Shown: positions 1 to 11,660, counted from the first letter of the stretch. The stretch is DNA of 64,000 nucleotides from Pachypanchax playfairii (GCA_006937955.1 SSNP01000194.1:719562-783561), one strand, 5' to 3'. Program-made: numbers and translations. Notes: generated by a model not told the origin, from the sequence alone.

Positions 1-1566
1 CAGACGGTTAGCGTACAGACGGTTAGCGTACAGACGGTTAACCCACAGACGGTTAGCGTACAGATGGTTAACCTACAGACGGTTAGCCTACAGACGGTTA
101 GCGTACAGAGGGTTAACCTACAGACGGTTAGCGTACAGATGGTTAACCTACAGACGGTTAGCCTACATACAGTTAACGTACAGACGGTTAGCGTACAGAC
201 GGTTAACCCACAGATGGTTAGCGTACAGACGGTTAACCTACAGACGGTTAGCCTACAGACGGTTAGCCTACAGACGGTTAGCGTACAGACGGTTAGCCTA
301 CAGACGGTTAGCCTACAGACGGTTAGCGTACAGACGGTTAACCTACAGACGGTTAGCGTACAGACGGTTATCATACAGACGGTTAGCGTACAGACGGTTA
401 ACCTACAGGTAGTTAGCATACATATGGTTAAGCTATAGACGGTTAGCGTACAGATGGTTAGCGTATAGACGGTTAGCGTACAGACGGTTAGCGTACAGAC
501 GGTTAGCGTACAGACGGTTAACCTACAGATGGTTAGCGTACAGACAGGTAACCTACAGACGGTTAGCCTACAGACGGTTAGCCTACAGACGGTTAGCGTA
601 CAGACGGTTAACCTACAGACGGTTAGCCTACAGACGGTTAGCGTACAGACGGTTAACCCACAGACGGTTAGCGTACAGATGGTTAACCTACAGACGGTTA
701 GCCTACATACAGTTAACGTACAGACGGTTAGCGTACAGACGGTTAACCCACAGACGGTTAGCGTACAGATGGTTAACCTACAGACGGTTAGCCTACATAC
801 AGTTAACGTACAGATGGTTTGCGTACAGACGGTTAGCGTACAGACGGTTAGCGTACAGATGGTTAGCGTACAGACGGTTAACCTACAGACGGTTAGCCTA
901 CAGACGGTTAGCCTACAGACGGTTAGCGTACAGACGGTTAACCTACAGACAGTTAGCCTACAGATGGTTAACCTACAGACGGTTAGCCTACAGACGGTTA
1001 GCCTACAGACGGTTAGCGTACAGATGGTTAACCTACAGACGGTTAGCGTACAGACGGTTATCATACAGACGGTTAGCGTACAGACGGTTAACCTACAGGT
1101 AGTTAGCATACATATGGTTAAGCTATAGACGGTTAGCGTACAGATGGTTAGCGTATAGACGGTTAACCCACAGACGGTTAGCGTACAGATGGTTAGCCTA
1201 CAGACGGTTAGCCTACAGACGGTTAGCGTACAGACGGTTAACCTACAGACGGTTAGCCTACAGACGGTTAGCATACAGACGGTTAACCCACAGACGGTTA
1301 GCGTACAGATGGTTAGCCTACAGACGGTTAGCCTACATACAGTTAACGTACAGATGGTTTGCGTACAGACGGTTAGCGTACAGACGGTTAACCTACAGAC
1401 GGTTAGCCTACAGACGGTTAGCCTACAGACGGTTAGCGTACAGATGGTTAACCTACAGACGGTTAGCCTACAGATGGTTAGCGTACAGATGGTTAACCTA
1501 CAGACGGTTAGCCTACAGATGGTTAGCGTACAGATGGTTAACCTACAGATGGTTAACCTACAGGTT
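1..1566. repeat. 15-bp minisatellite, about 104 units, with 690-bp higher-order repeat
   Basis: The unit is CAGACGGTTAGCGTA, with variants ending AGCCTA, AACCTA or AACCCA. The array runs from the window edge to about 1566, so its true left end is not visible. A distinctive run of variant units starting at 361 (TCATA, then AGGTAGTTAGCATA, ATATGGTTAAGCTA) recurs almost unchanged at 1051. That offset is 690 bp, or 46 units, so the array grew partly by duplicating large blocks. Because 15 is a multiple of 3, long stop-free frames encoding a V-S/N-L/V-Q-T pentapeptide result; these are artefacts of the repeat, not genes. Its position just upstream of svil exons suggests it sits in an svil intron. 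Confidence 0.97.
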
Positions 1567-1750
1567 AATCATACTTCTGAATCTTTATCTTTTAAACTCA
1601 GGGTTTTTGTCCGGTCACTCTGTCCTGTTTTGTCTCTTTAAGTTCTTGCCTTTGTCTTTGATCATGTCAGCTTTCCATCCTCTTGTTTCTTTATGAACTC
1701 ATGTATTTCACTCGTCGTCATCCCTCTCCCCCCCTCTTCCTCCCCCTCAG

Positions 1751-1771
1751 GATATCAGGGCATTTGGGCAG
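1751..1771 (+). other. svil: candidate 21-nt microexon upstream of the svil terminal exon
   Basis: A strong polypyrimidine tract ending in CCCCTCAG at 1750 is followed by 21 nt and then a consensus donor GTGAGT at 1772. The length preserves frame, and the next exon opens in phase 0, so the insert would read DIRAFGQ. That peptide does not align with the expected headpiece residues immediately before the last exon, where human supervillin reads approximately DEDFEFALDM. It may therefore be an alternative or cryptic exon. The splice signals are seen directly; use of the exon is inferred. Confidence 0.35.
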
Positions 1772-2110
1772 GTGAGTGTTCCCCTGTTTCAGCATGGAAG
1801 ACTTGGACTACTAGCAGCACTCTCTCTCTCTCTTTACCCAGTTTGGTCACGAGTACCTTTGACATGTTTCTAACTCTTTATCATGTAACTAATATCTGGA
1901 TCCATTCAGCATGTTGTTCACACGTCTGTTAACTGATCTCAGAAATGTGCAGCTTTTTTCTGCTGTTTCAATTTACTAGAATAGAGAGCTGGTTGTGTTT
2001 GGAGGTATGTGATGCACGGACATGTACTCTGGGTTGTAATTCACCTTCCAGGCTTCAGGACTGTAGACTTTCATACAACTTGTCTGATGCTAGTTGTGTT
2101 GCTCCCACAG

Positions 2111-2197
2111 AAAGCCCTGGATATGAGCAGAGAGGAGTACGGTGTTCTGCCCGCATGGAAGCAGGTGAACTTGAAAAAAGCCAAAGGACTTTTCTGA
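2111..2197 (+). CDS. svil: supervillin, last coding exon (C-terminal half of villin-type headpiece)
   Basis: Supervillin is a membrane-associated F-actin and myosin II binding protein of the villin/gelsolin family that ends in a villin-type headpiece. This exon starts after the acceptor CTCCCACAG (2102-2110), in phase 0, and encodes 28 residues before TGA at 2195-2197. The peptide runs KALDMSREEYGVLP, then AWKQVNLKKAKGLF. The PAWKQVNLKKAKGLF ending is the signature of the supervillin headpiece; villin ends in a related LKKEKGLF. The hydrophobic core Leu and Trp and the terminal Leu-Phe are intact. Upstream exons lie outside the window, left of the minisatellite. The neighbouring znf438 gene agrees with the human 10p11 gene neighbourhood. 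Another villin-family member is possible, but the motif favours svil. Confidence 0.87.
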   Translation, partial: KALDMSREEYGVLPAWKQVNLKKAKGLF

Positions 2198-2870
2198 GGC
2201 CGTTGGACGCCCGCTGCGGGATCCTATTCAGACTTCTGATTATTTACAGAGGAGCAGTTCTTCCTGAGTTTCACCTTCCTCAGAGTCCCAAACATGTGGA
2301 AGGGGGGTGTGGCAGCCTTTCATTCTGCAGATACGTGTCCTGTCTTCATCCTCTGTGGGCTCTCGGGGTGGAATAAACAAGAGATGTGCACATGGTGATT
2401 GTTAATAATGTTCCTTTAAACTGACACTGCTAATGTTTGTACATACGTGTCATTTGATATCCAGCCTTGTATTCATCTGTACGAGATGTGGCAGGTCCAT
2501 CAGCCTGTTCAACACTCCACTTCAGATTAAAAAAGACTGTTTGTGTATAATTTATATTTATACAGATTACAAAGAATCAGATATTAAGACATTTATTAGA
2601 TAAAATATTCTTGTTGCAGAATTATTTGACATGATGATAAAACCCTGGATCTCTGCTGTACATCATATACAGATCAAAAGAAGTCACTTTAAATCAACGT
2701 TATTAGTTCAGGTCATCAGAAAGAATCTGACTCTGATTCCAGGAGCATGATGATGACGTGATATTAGTGTATAGTGCCTTGTTTTGTGTACAGTTTCTAT
2801 ACAGATCTGCATTTTCAAGACATTTTGTGATATGAACAATAAGAGAAATAAACATTAAGTTTGATATCAT
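2198..2870 (+). other. svil: svil 3' UTR with two AATAAA signals
   Basis: The svil stop codon is followed by unique AT-rich sequence. AATAAA hexamers occur at 2372-2377 (about 175 nt after the stop, followed by a GT-rich stretch) and at 2847-2852 (followed by TTTGATATC and T-rich sequence). The two could give short and long 3' UTR isoforms. The end at about 2870 is inferred from the second signal. Confidence 0.6.
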
Positions 2871-5849
2871 AGCATTTCTTTTTCCACTTGGTTTTTATTA
2901 TAATTTCATGATTCACACACATCTGAGTAAACTTGGTTTCATTCATGGATAGTTGTACATTTATTGATCAGCCACTAGATGGCAGTGCAGAACTTGTTTA
3001 ACTGAGACTTTTAAACCTGATTTATAAATTCTGTTTCCCAGTAAACAGATAAATATTTACTGGATTAATGAGAGAAATCTGAGCAGACATGAGATCATCA
3101 AGCTTCTGTTTTACTCTTGGTACTAGAAATGACTTGTTCCTGATGAAATGCAGCACATATATGTAAATTCTTTAGGGAAATGTTGGAGTTTGACTGAAAA
3201 GAGATGATTGATTTGATTATTTACATACAAAAGAAAAAAAGAGTTGGTTTAGAAGAGTCTTCCATTAATTCAGTGAGACTGTTGTCTCATCTGAAAAAAG
3301 CAAAATATTTAAAGCAAATCAATATCAGAGAAAATACAAAATAACTTCACTCAGATACGTTATAAATCCTCCAAATTCTGAGTTATAAAACAGGTTCTAT
3401 GTGTTTGGACTGAAGTGAGAGAAGTTCTACTTAATGGTCAATAAGAGCTCCAGAGGACAGCTGCAGGGTTCTCCAGTGTTTAAAGCCTCAGCACCTCATT
3501 TTTCTGGCCGTGTTTACACACACAGTTTGTACTGAATGCTGTCAGATGTTCTCAGTATCAGCCTTTGGCATGTGTGGAAGAACATGAGCAATTATAGGGG
3601 AATTTCATGCAATCACAGTGGAACAATATACACAACAGGTTTTCATCCGTCTCAGTGTTGCTCAAGTGTTTCTGCTTCAAACGCCGGACCTGAAACGTGT
3701 GAAGAGGCTTCAGGATTTTTCCTAAAACGTTGGCACAGCCCTGCGTGGTTTTTTAGACTCCTGCATGCTGAAGCGGGATCATTTTGTTCCACGTCTCCTC
3801 TGAACTCTGCTGGCCTGTTCGAGGAGTTTGATGTGGCGACACCGTGCGTATCCACCCACCTCCTCCTCCACTCCCCTCTGTGTCTCCAAGAGGAAGGTGG
3901 GATGTACGCTATGTAGCTTTGCACAAACTGCCAGGTGTGTGTGGATGTTTTTGACTTTAAGCCCAGTTTCTCTGTGAGATTCAACCAGTTTTACTTTATA
4001 TACACACAAAGAAACCTGAACAGAGCACTTTGACACACACAAACTTGTACAGTAAAACACTGTTATGGTGAAAATCCCTTTAATTTTCCAGGTTTGTTAT
4101 ATCAGGAGGTTATAAAAACAATCTTTAGTCATGCTTTAAAAAAGATGAACAAAATATGAGTTGTGTATTTATTGTGTAAAACAGAAGCCAACATGCAGAG
4201 GGAGTCTAAAAAATGAAGTTTTCCTGCAATTAAACAGCTTGTAAAACAACCTCGAGCAGTAATTGATCTGTGTGACATCATCAGTCTCTCAGATCATCAT
4301 GGAGGAATTCTGGGCCTGTTTTTACATTTTAAATATGTTTATTAATCTGTTTCTTTCTTCATGCTGACGGTTGGATTTTGTCGAGGTGATACAAACTGGA
4401 TTTAAACATTAAATACATGCAAACTGGAGAATCATGATGTTTGAGCATCAAATGAAAGTTTAAGAGGTCATTCTGCTGTCCTGCACCTCTTAAGTGACTC
4501 TGTGAAGGTGAAACTGAGATGTTTGTGATTATGAGATTTGATTAGATCATCCAAAAGCTAATTAAAATATCAATCACTGTTTATTGGACCATATGCCACG
4601 GCTGCTTTTGCAGCCTGTAATTTCTAATAAAGTAAATGGGAGTGAAAAGCATGAGCTTAACCATCTGTCAGCGCTGCCACACCAGCAGAATGTTTATGAT
4701 AAAACTGTTAATTCAACACAGACTTTGGTGTAAAGTAGCACATTTGTGCTTTAACACTGTTTATTTCCCAACATTTGCATCCGGCGGTGAGACGGTGTTG
4801 AGCTGGCGGTGAGACGGCTCAGCAGAGCGGCTTCTTTCTCCTCCACACGCTCAACATGACAAAGAAAGGAACAATAAGAGATCAGATCAGGCTTAGTTTA
4901 CATTCATCTGCACGGTGCCTCCGTTTGTGTTCTGCTTCTATTTATGTGTGGATTACTACATTGCTCACAGCATTGCAATGCAGATATCGTGCGCGCTCCT
5001 CTCCGTTCCCTCCTCGGGTTGGAAAAAAACCTCTCAGCTCACTTTTTTGTCCAAAGTGTAGAAAAGCCACTTCAAAGGCTGCGAGTCTAGATGATATATA
5101 GGAAATGAAGACTTTCCTCCCTCATCCTGGTGCCCTGAGCTCTTAGTGGCGAGCTCTGCTTGTTAACCCAGATTTAGATCTCCATCCTGATGAAGCCCAT
5201 AAAAGCAGTGTGGATTATATAATATGGAGCGCAGCCACTTGCCTCAGGTCCCCTTGCTCTCTACATCCCTTCTCCTTTATCCTGTCTAATTTTGAAACAG
5301 TCTGTCACTTTAAGAGCTAAATGGAGGCTCCAGCACCACCTGAGGCTCCTCGTCTGGAGGAATGAGTCAACCACACACCACAGTCTCCAGAAGTTTAGTC
5401 TTCACTAAACAGATTTATGATGCAATTGACTTTCTTCATCTGCAGATTTTTTGACTTGGAGATGGAAAGAACGAAGGTAATCTTAAATCAAGAGCCACCG
5501 AGTTTCAACTTTTTATCTTAGATTTTGGTCATCAGTTTAAAGCAGTGAAAAAAAAAACACCAACATCTGGAACACCAAGTTCATCAGACACAACAGAGAT
5601 GAGACACATCATTTCATCATATCAGCCACTTTAACAGGTGTAATTTGAACTCAGTCTTTACAGGAAGGTACAACAGAAGTCCAGATGTCAAAATGTTCTG
5701 ATGTGTTTAATAAAAGTGTCACTTACAAACCAAATCACCACATCCTTTCTGCTCCACCTACATCCACCTCTACTGCAAATACAGAGACGTGTGTTTCTGA
5801 CGGGGGGGGATTAAACCTGTCCAGGTGCTGCGTGAAGAAGGAAGTTTCC
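2871..5849. other. intergenic, no gene recognised
   Basis: Apart from the CTCF-like motif, this is AT-rich sequence of mostly unique appearance. Short open frames on both strands (for example 3536-3916) have no recognisable domain, splice context or composition. I see no transposon ends here. Confidence 0.5.
2972..2988 (+). promoter_or_regulatory. CTCF-binding-site-like motif
   Basis: CCACTAGATGGCAGTGC fits the vertebrate CTCF core (CCASYAGRKGGCRS) at every position. It sits about 120 bp beyond the distal svil polyadenylation signal, between svil and the repeat-rich intergenic DNA, where a boundary would be plausible. Only the motif match is visible; occupancy is unknown. Confidence 0.45.
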
Positions 5850-5853
5850 TTAA

Positions 5854-6219
5854 AGATATACTATGTAGAAAAAAATAGTTTTAATTTCCAACACCAGGTG
5901 ACAGTAATGAGCAAAATCACAACCCGGTCACTTCCACTAACCACCACAGGGTGGCAGAAATGAGTATTATTCCTCACCCCATCACACAGCAGCAGCGGAT
6001 CAGGAACTCAGCCAAAAACTGGTTTATACTCAAGCTAGTGGTGGAAACGGGTACTACATGTTGACTGGACTGTCAAAAAATAATAAAAAATCAATAACTT
6101 ATTAAAGTAAAAAATAATACATATGGGGTTATGTTAAACAACATGTTGTTTAGCGCTCTAATTATGGTATTACTTTATTTTTAAAAAGCATTATATTGAA
6201 AATTTTACATATTCTACCT
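5854..6219. mobile_element. MITE with TTAA target-site duplication (366 bp)
   Basis: TTAA at 5850-5853 and 6220-6223 flanks imperfect terminal inverted repeats: AGATATACTATGTAGAA on the left, and AGGTAGAATATGTAAAA for the reverse complement of the right end. There is no coding capacity. TTAA duplication is typical of piggyBac and Kolobok transposons; the AG start argues against piggyBac, whose ends begin CC, but the superfamily is inferred. Confidence 0.7.
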
Positions 6220-6237
6220 TTAAATTCCACTAACAAC

Positions 6238-6944
6238 AGCTACGTTTACATGGGCACATTTAATCGGAATAAACGCCCAATTAGAACAAAAATACATCAT
6301 GTAAACATGTCAATCAGAATGTTTTGATCCGATGCAGCCTGATCAGAATGAAATATACTTCAGATCGAGAGGGGTGGTTTTGTCCGATCTTCATTCAGAT
6401 AGACGTGCATGTATACACCCATTCAGAATGAAGGGGTGATAAAAGCCCAATGCGCATGCGTACAACTTCAGCGTGACGTCTTTCTGCTTTCGCAGACCCA
6501 AGTAGAAACATAGCGGGAAGTAAACAGAAGTGGTCTGCTGGTGCAGTCATCCTGTCATCCTGCTCTCCTCTCCTGTGGTGGAGGAGCAGTAGTAATATGT
6601 ATTCAGCCTCTAGCTTGGTTAATGCGACCAGTAAAAACCCAAACATAAAGGTAATCACCCGCAGAAGGTCCATATTGGGGATAACGTGAGTCAGCTCGAG
6701 CACACGATGGGGCGGGAAAGACGTGCAGAAAGGACGGAGTTTGTTTACTTTTTTTTCTTCCCCCGGAAAGACAACTCGCTGTGCGCATGCTCAACTCATT
6801 TAACCTGATCGAGTGCTTGGTGCATGTGTACTCATGGCATGATCAGATCATTTCAGTTAGTGTCCATGTGAACAGGGATTTGGGAATTCAGATCGACCAA
6901 GATTTTAATCAGATTGGGGAAATTTGGCGCATGTAAACGTAGCT
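6238..6944. mobile_element. non-autonomous DNA transposon with AGCTACGTTTACATG inverted repeats (707 bp)
   Basis: The left end AGCTACGTTTACATG (6238-6252) is matched exactly by its reverse complement at 6930-6944. The subterminal regions repeat ATCAGAATG/CATTCAGAATG and TTTACATG motifs. I could not identify a convincing target-site duplication, so the superfamily is left open. Open frames inside on the - strand (6395-6794) show no transposase motif. Confidence 0.75.
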
Positions 6945-7979
6945 ACTATTTTACTTTCATCATCAGATTGTGGAGCTTATTTTCTATTTGAAAATAATAA
7001 ACCAGCAGCCAAAAGGTTGGAAACACTTTCATTTTCAACCGAAAATGTCCAACATGACTTTTTATTTTATTATTACATTATTATTATTTGGTTGTTTGTG
7101 TTTTATGTCGTACAATTTAAGGAACATGAAGATCCGACTGCAGAGCGATGCAACTGAGAAGAGAGAGTGACTCACCCTCAGGACCCGCTCCTAAAAACCA
7201 AAAGCTGTGGAACCCCGCCCCCTTAATTCAGTTCCAAATGCTGATATGAGTCATCCTGCTCCAACTAACTAACAGGGAGACCAGCTGAAACTCTGGGACA
7301 CATGACACATGTGTTCATCAGTGTTATGGAGCTACAATGTGCAAACATCTGGCTGCTGTCTGAAGCTCTAATTAGTGGTTAATAAAAGGGGCTAATGACT
7401 TAGCTTTAGTACTGAATAGCTAAATTGAACTAGACAGACAGAATGGTAGCATTAACAGTCAGTGATATCAGTGTTGACCTACAGACTGGAGCCGCCATGT
7501 TGGAGCGTTGAACCATCACACAGGGCAGAACTACGACTTCAACTCCAGTCAAACTGGTTTTTATTCCTGTTGATAGCGTCCACACTGATCCCTGATCATT
7601 CTGAGACCCTACAGGTCAAAGTTCATGTTATAGAGTGAGACTAGGATAAAAACTTCATCTGCATTTCAGTATAAAGTCACTTTAACTCATTTAATTGCAC
7701 TTTAAGAACGAGCTTATTTCTGTGCATCATCACAGAAACACAAATATGAGCAAAGATTGTGTTCTTGCTCTGTATCTGTGAGAATCTGATTCCAAGTCAG
7801 AGACCACGAGGGAAAATGTCTCAGTTACTAAAAAGATTAATGGAGGTGATAAACACAGTGAGAGCCTCGTTTATTGGTAAAGAAAAAAAGATGAATGTTC
7901 AAGACTGTTAAAAGGATCAACAAGACACTTCGTGTTTGGAATTATTTGAAATTCTCCTTATGAAACTTTATTTTGTATT
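6945..7979. other. intergenic, nothing recognised
   Basis: AT-rich sequence without convincing reading frames, RNA genes or repeat ends. Confidence 0.45.
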
Positions 7980-8516
7980 TTCAATCAAAACGGTTTTTCT
8001 GAGGTTTCTGTTGAATATTTTAGCTCCACAGGTGTTCTTACCTTCATAGTGGGTGAAAACAGGTCAACAACTTCTCTTTCAGTTTTAATCTCTCAAACTA
8101 CGCAGGTGGTGATAAAACCCGAGTTCTCCCAAGTTCTAACGGCCTGTATCTGTTTCATCACAACTCCTTTGTTTGTTAGTATTCATCAGCTCCCGCAGTT
8201 GAAACCACACCTAGCATGCTGCTGGCTAAAAGCTGTTAGCATAAGACGTATCAAACAGGAAGAGACTATGTCTGCTGTTACCATGTGCAGCGGGGCAGGA
8301 AACAGTATACCTTGCTCTCATAGGCTAGTTTGCTAGCCAGTTAGCGAATTAGCATAATTAATATTAATCAGTTGCAGCACGAATCTTCACGCAGACAGAT
8401 TGAAAGTTCTGTTAATCAGTGTTTCCTGATGGTTTTTATATATAAAATGTTACATATTACAGGTTAATACTTAAGAAATAACCATAAAGTCATGAAATGT
8501 GTATGAAATGGCCTCT
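7980..8516 (+). mobile_element. MITE family 1, copy A (+)
   Basis: First of seven copies of a family with about 540-580 bp consensus. The right end is intact: GGCCTCT followed by TTAA at 8517-8520. The left terminal AGAGGCCCTTCCATT is degraded, so the left boundary is approximate. It shares the whole core with copies B, C, E and F, including the GTTGACCTGTTTTCACCCAC block (seen here as its reverse complement). The frame at 8049-8336 is not a gene; the same frame recurs in copy C. Confidence 0.85.
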
Positions 8517-8730
8517 TTAAATGATTTTTGGAACATAAATTCAACTTTTTTAGAAACACTATCAGTACAAAATAAATGCTTAAATTTGCTGTATCCACTG
8601 TAGGATATTGTCTGAGTACTTTAATCTGATATGATTACACACACACGCCAGGTTTTTTTCTCGTGTTTATAACGAGAAGGTAACAGTGATGATGCAAAAG
8701 TATCAAACTCTTTTGGTTTTCTTAGATTAG

Positions 8731-11660
8731 TTGGGTGGAGTTGGGTGGAGCTGAGTGGATCTGGGTGGGTGGAGCTGGGTGGAGTTGGGTGGAGCTGGGT
8801 GGAGTTGGGTGGAGCTGAGTGGAGCTGGGTGGGTGGAGCTGGGTGGAGTTGGCTGGAGCTGGGTGGAGTTGGGTGGAGCTGGGTGGAGCTGAGTGGAGCT
8901 GAGTGGAGCTGGGTGGGTGGAGCTGGGTGGAGTTGGGTGGAGCTGGGTGGAGCTGGGTGGAGCTGAGTGGAGCTGGGTGGAGCTGGGTGGGTGGAGCTGG
9001 GTGGAGTTGGGTGGAGCTGGGTGGAGCTGGGTGGAGCTGGGTGGAGCTGGGTGGAGCTGGGTGGGTGGAGCTGGGTGGAGTTGGGTGGAGCTGGGTGGAG
9101 CTGGGTGGAGCTGAGTGGAGCTGGGTGGAGCTGGGTGGGTGGAGCTGGGTGGAGTTGGGTGGAGCTGAGTGGAGTTGGGTGGAGTTGGGTGGAGGTGGGT
9201 GGAGCTGGGTGGAGCTGAGTGGAGCTGGGTGGAGCTGAGTGGAGCTGGGTGGGAGTTGGGTGGGTGGAGCTGGGTGGAGTTGGGTGGAGGTGGGTGGAGC
9301 TGGGTGGAGCTGAGTGGAGCTGGGTGGAGCTGAGTGGAGCTGGGTGGGTGGAGCTGGGGGGGGTTGGGTGGAGCTGGGTGGGGCTGGGTGGAGCTGGGTG
9401 GAGCTGGGTGGAGCTGGGTGGGTGGAGCTGGGTGGAGTTGGGTGGAGCTGAGTGGAGTTGGGTGGAGTTGGGTGGAGGTGGGTGGAGCTGGGTGGAGCTG
9501 AGTGGAGCTGGGTGGAGCTGAGTGGAGCTGGGTGGAGTTGGGTGGAGCTGAGTGGAGTTGGGTGGAGTTGGGTGGAGCTGGGTGGAGCTGAGTGGAGCTG
9601 GGTGGAGTTGGGTGGAGCTGGGTGGAGCTGGGTGGAGCTGGGTGGAGCTGAGTGGAGTTGGGTGGAGCTGGGTGGGTGGAGCTGGGTGGAGTTGGGTGGA
9701 GCTGGGTGGAGGTGGGTGGAGTTGGGTGGAGGTGGGTGGAGCTGGGTGGAGCTGGTGGAGTTGGGTGGAGCTGAGTGGAGCTGGGTGGGTGGAGCTGGGT
9801 GGAGTTGGGTGGAGCTGGGTGGAGCTGGGTGGAGCGGGGTGGAGGTGGGTGGAGGTGGGTGGAGCTGGGTGGAGGTGGTGGGAGCAGGGTGGAGGTGGGT
9901 GGAGTTGGGTGGAGCTGGGTGGAGGTGGGTGGAGCTGGGTGGAGCTGGGTGGGTGGAGCTGGGTGGAGTTGGGTGGAGCTGGGTGGAGCTGGGTGGAGCT
10001 GAGTGGAGCTGGGTGGGGGGAGCTGGGTGGAGGTGGGGGGAGCTGGGTGGAGCTGGGTGGAGCTGGGTGGGTGGAGCTGGGTGGAGTTGGGTGGAGCTGA
10101 GTGGAGTTGGGTGGAGTTGGGTGGAGGTGGGTGGAGTTGGGTGGAGCAGGGTGGAGGTGGGTGGAGCTGGGTGGAGGTGGTGGGAGCAGGGTGGAGGTGG
10201 GTGGAGTTGGGTGGAGCTGGGTGGAGTGGGTGGAGCTGAGTGGAGCTGGGTGGAGCTGGGTGGGTGGAGCTGGGTGGAGTTGGGTGGAGCTGGGTGGGGC
10301 TGGGTGGAGGTGGGTGGAGGTGGGTGGAGCTGGGTGGGTGGAGGTGGGTGGAGTTGGGTGGAGTTGGGTGGAGTTGGGTGGAGCTGGGTGGAGCTGGGTG
10401 GAGCTGAGTGGAGCTGGGTGGAGCTGGGTGGGTGGAGCTGGGTGGAGTTGGGTGGAGCTGGGTGGAGTAGGGTGGAGGTGGGTGGAGCTGGGTGGAGGTG
10501 GGTGGAGGTGGGTGGAGCTGGGTGGAGTTGGGTGGAGTTGGGTGGAGGTGGGTGGAGCTGGGTGGAGCTGAGTGGAGCTGGGTGGAGCTGGGTGGGTGGA
10601 GTTGGGTGGAGTTGGGTGGAGGTGGGTGGAGCTGGGTGGAGCTGAGTGGAGCTGGGTGGAGCTGAGTGGAGCTGGGTGGAGTTGGGTGGAGCTGAGTGGA
10701 GTTGGGTGGAGTTGGGTGGAGCTGGGTGGAGCTGAGTGGAGCTGGGTGGAGTTGGGTGGAGCTGGGTGGAGCTGGGTGGAGCTGGGTGGAGCTGGGTGGG
10801 TGGAGCTGGGTGGAGTTGGGTGGAGCTGGGTGGAGTTGGGTGGAGCTGGGTGGAGCTGGGTGGAGGTGGGTGGAGCTGGGTGGGTTGGGTGGAGCTGGGT
10901 GGAGCTGGGTGGGTGGAGCTGGGTGGGTGGGTGGAGCTGGGTGGAGTTGGGTGGAGTTGGGTGGAGGTGGGTGGAGCTGGGTGGAGCTGAGTGGAGCTGG
11001 GTGGAGCTGAGTGGAGCTGGGTGGAGCTGGGTGGAGCTGAGTGGAGTTGGGTGGAGTTGGGTGGAGCTGGGTGGAGCTGGGTGGAGCTGAGTGGAGCTGG
11101 GTGGAGCTGGGTGGGTGGAGCTGGGTGGAGTTGGGTGGAGCTGAGTGGAGTTGGGTGGAGTTGGGTGGAGGTGGGTGGAGCTGGGTGGAGCTGAGTGGAG
11201 CTGGGTGGAGCTGAGTGGAGCTGGGTGGAGTTGGGTGGAGCTGAGTGGAGTTGGGTGGAGTTGGGTGGAGCTGGGTGGAGCTGGGTGGAGCTGAGTGGAG
11301 TTGGGTGGAGCTGGGTGGAGGTGGGTGGAGTTGGGTGGAGCAGGGTGGAGGTGGGTGGAGCTGGGTGGGTGGAGCTGGGTGGAGCTGGGTGGAGCTGGGT
11401 GGAGCTGGGTGGAGCTGGGTGGAGCTGGGTGGGTGGAGCTGGGTGGAGTTGGGTGGAGCTGAGTGGAGTTGGGTGGAGTGGGTGGAGGTGGGTGGAGTTG
11501 GGTGGAGCAGGGTGGAGGTGGGTGGAGCTGGGTGGAGGTGGTGGGAGCAGGGTGGAGGTGGGTGGAGTTGGGTGGAGCTGGGTGGAGGTGGGTGGAGCTG
11601 GGTGGAGCTGGGTGGAGGTGGTGGGAGCAGGGTGGAGGTGGGTGGAGCTGGGTGGGGGGG
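8731..11660. repeat. G-rich 10-bp minisatellite (GGAGCTGGGT)n, 2.9 kb
   Basis: About 290 units of GGAGCTGGGT with frequent variants GGAGTTGGGT, GGAGCTGAGT and GGAGGTGGGT. Occasional 4-bp insertions give GGGTGGGTGG. The + strand contains almost no C outside AGCT. GGG triplets recur with 7-nt loops, which meets the usual G-quadruplex rule across most of the array. A recognisable block containing GGAGGTGGTGGGAGCAGGG recurs near 9870, 10170 and 11540, indicating higher-order duplication. Because the unit is 10 bp and largely lacks stops, long overlapping WSWVELGGA-type frames appear in all three + frames; none should be annotated as protein. Confidence 0.98.

Noticed and set aside
1..1566. CRISPR-like regular array
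   Set aside because: Units are contiguous 15-mers without unique spacers, in a vertebrate genome.
64..1641. Three long + strand frames with VSLQT/VNLQT pentapeptides
   Set aside because: They are the 15-bp minisatellite read in a frame without stops; no splice or composition evidence of a gene.
8049..8336. MGENRSTTSLSV-type frame, repeated at 17684-17980
   Set aside because: Identical frames recur because both lie in copies of a non-coding MITE family; there is no transposase motif.
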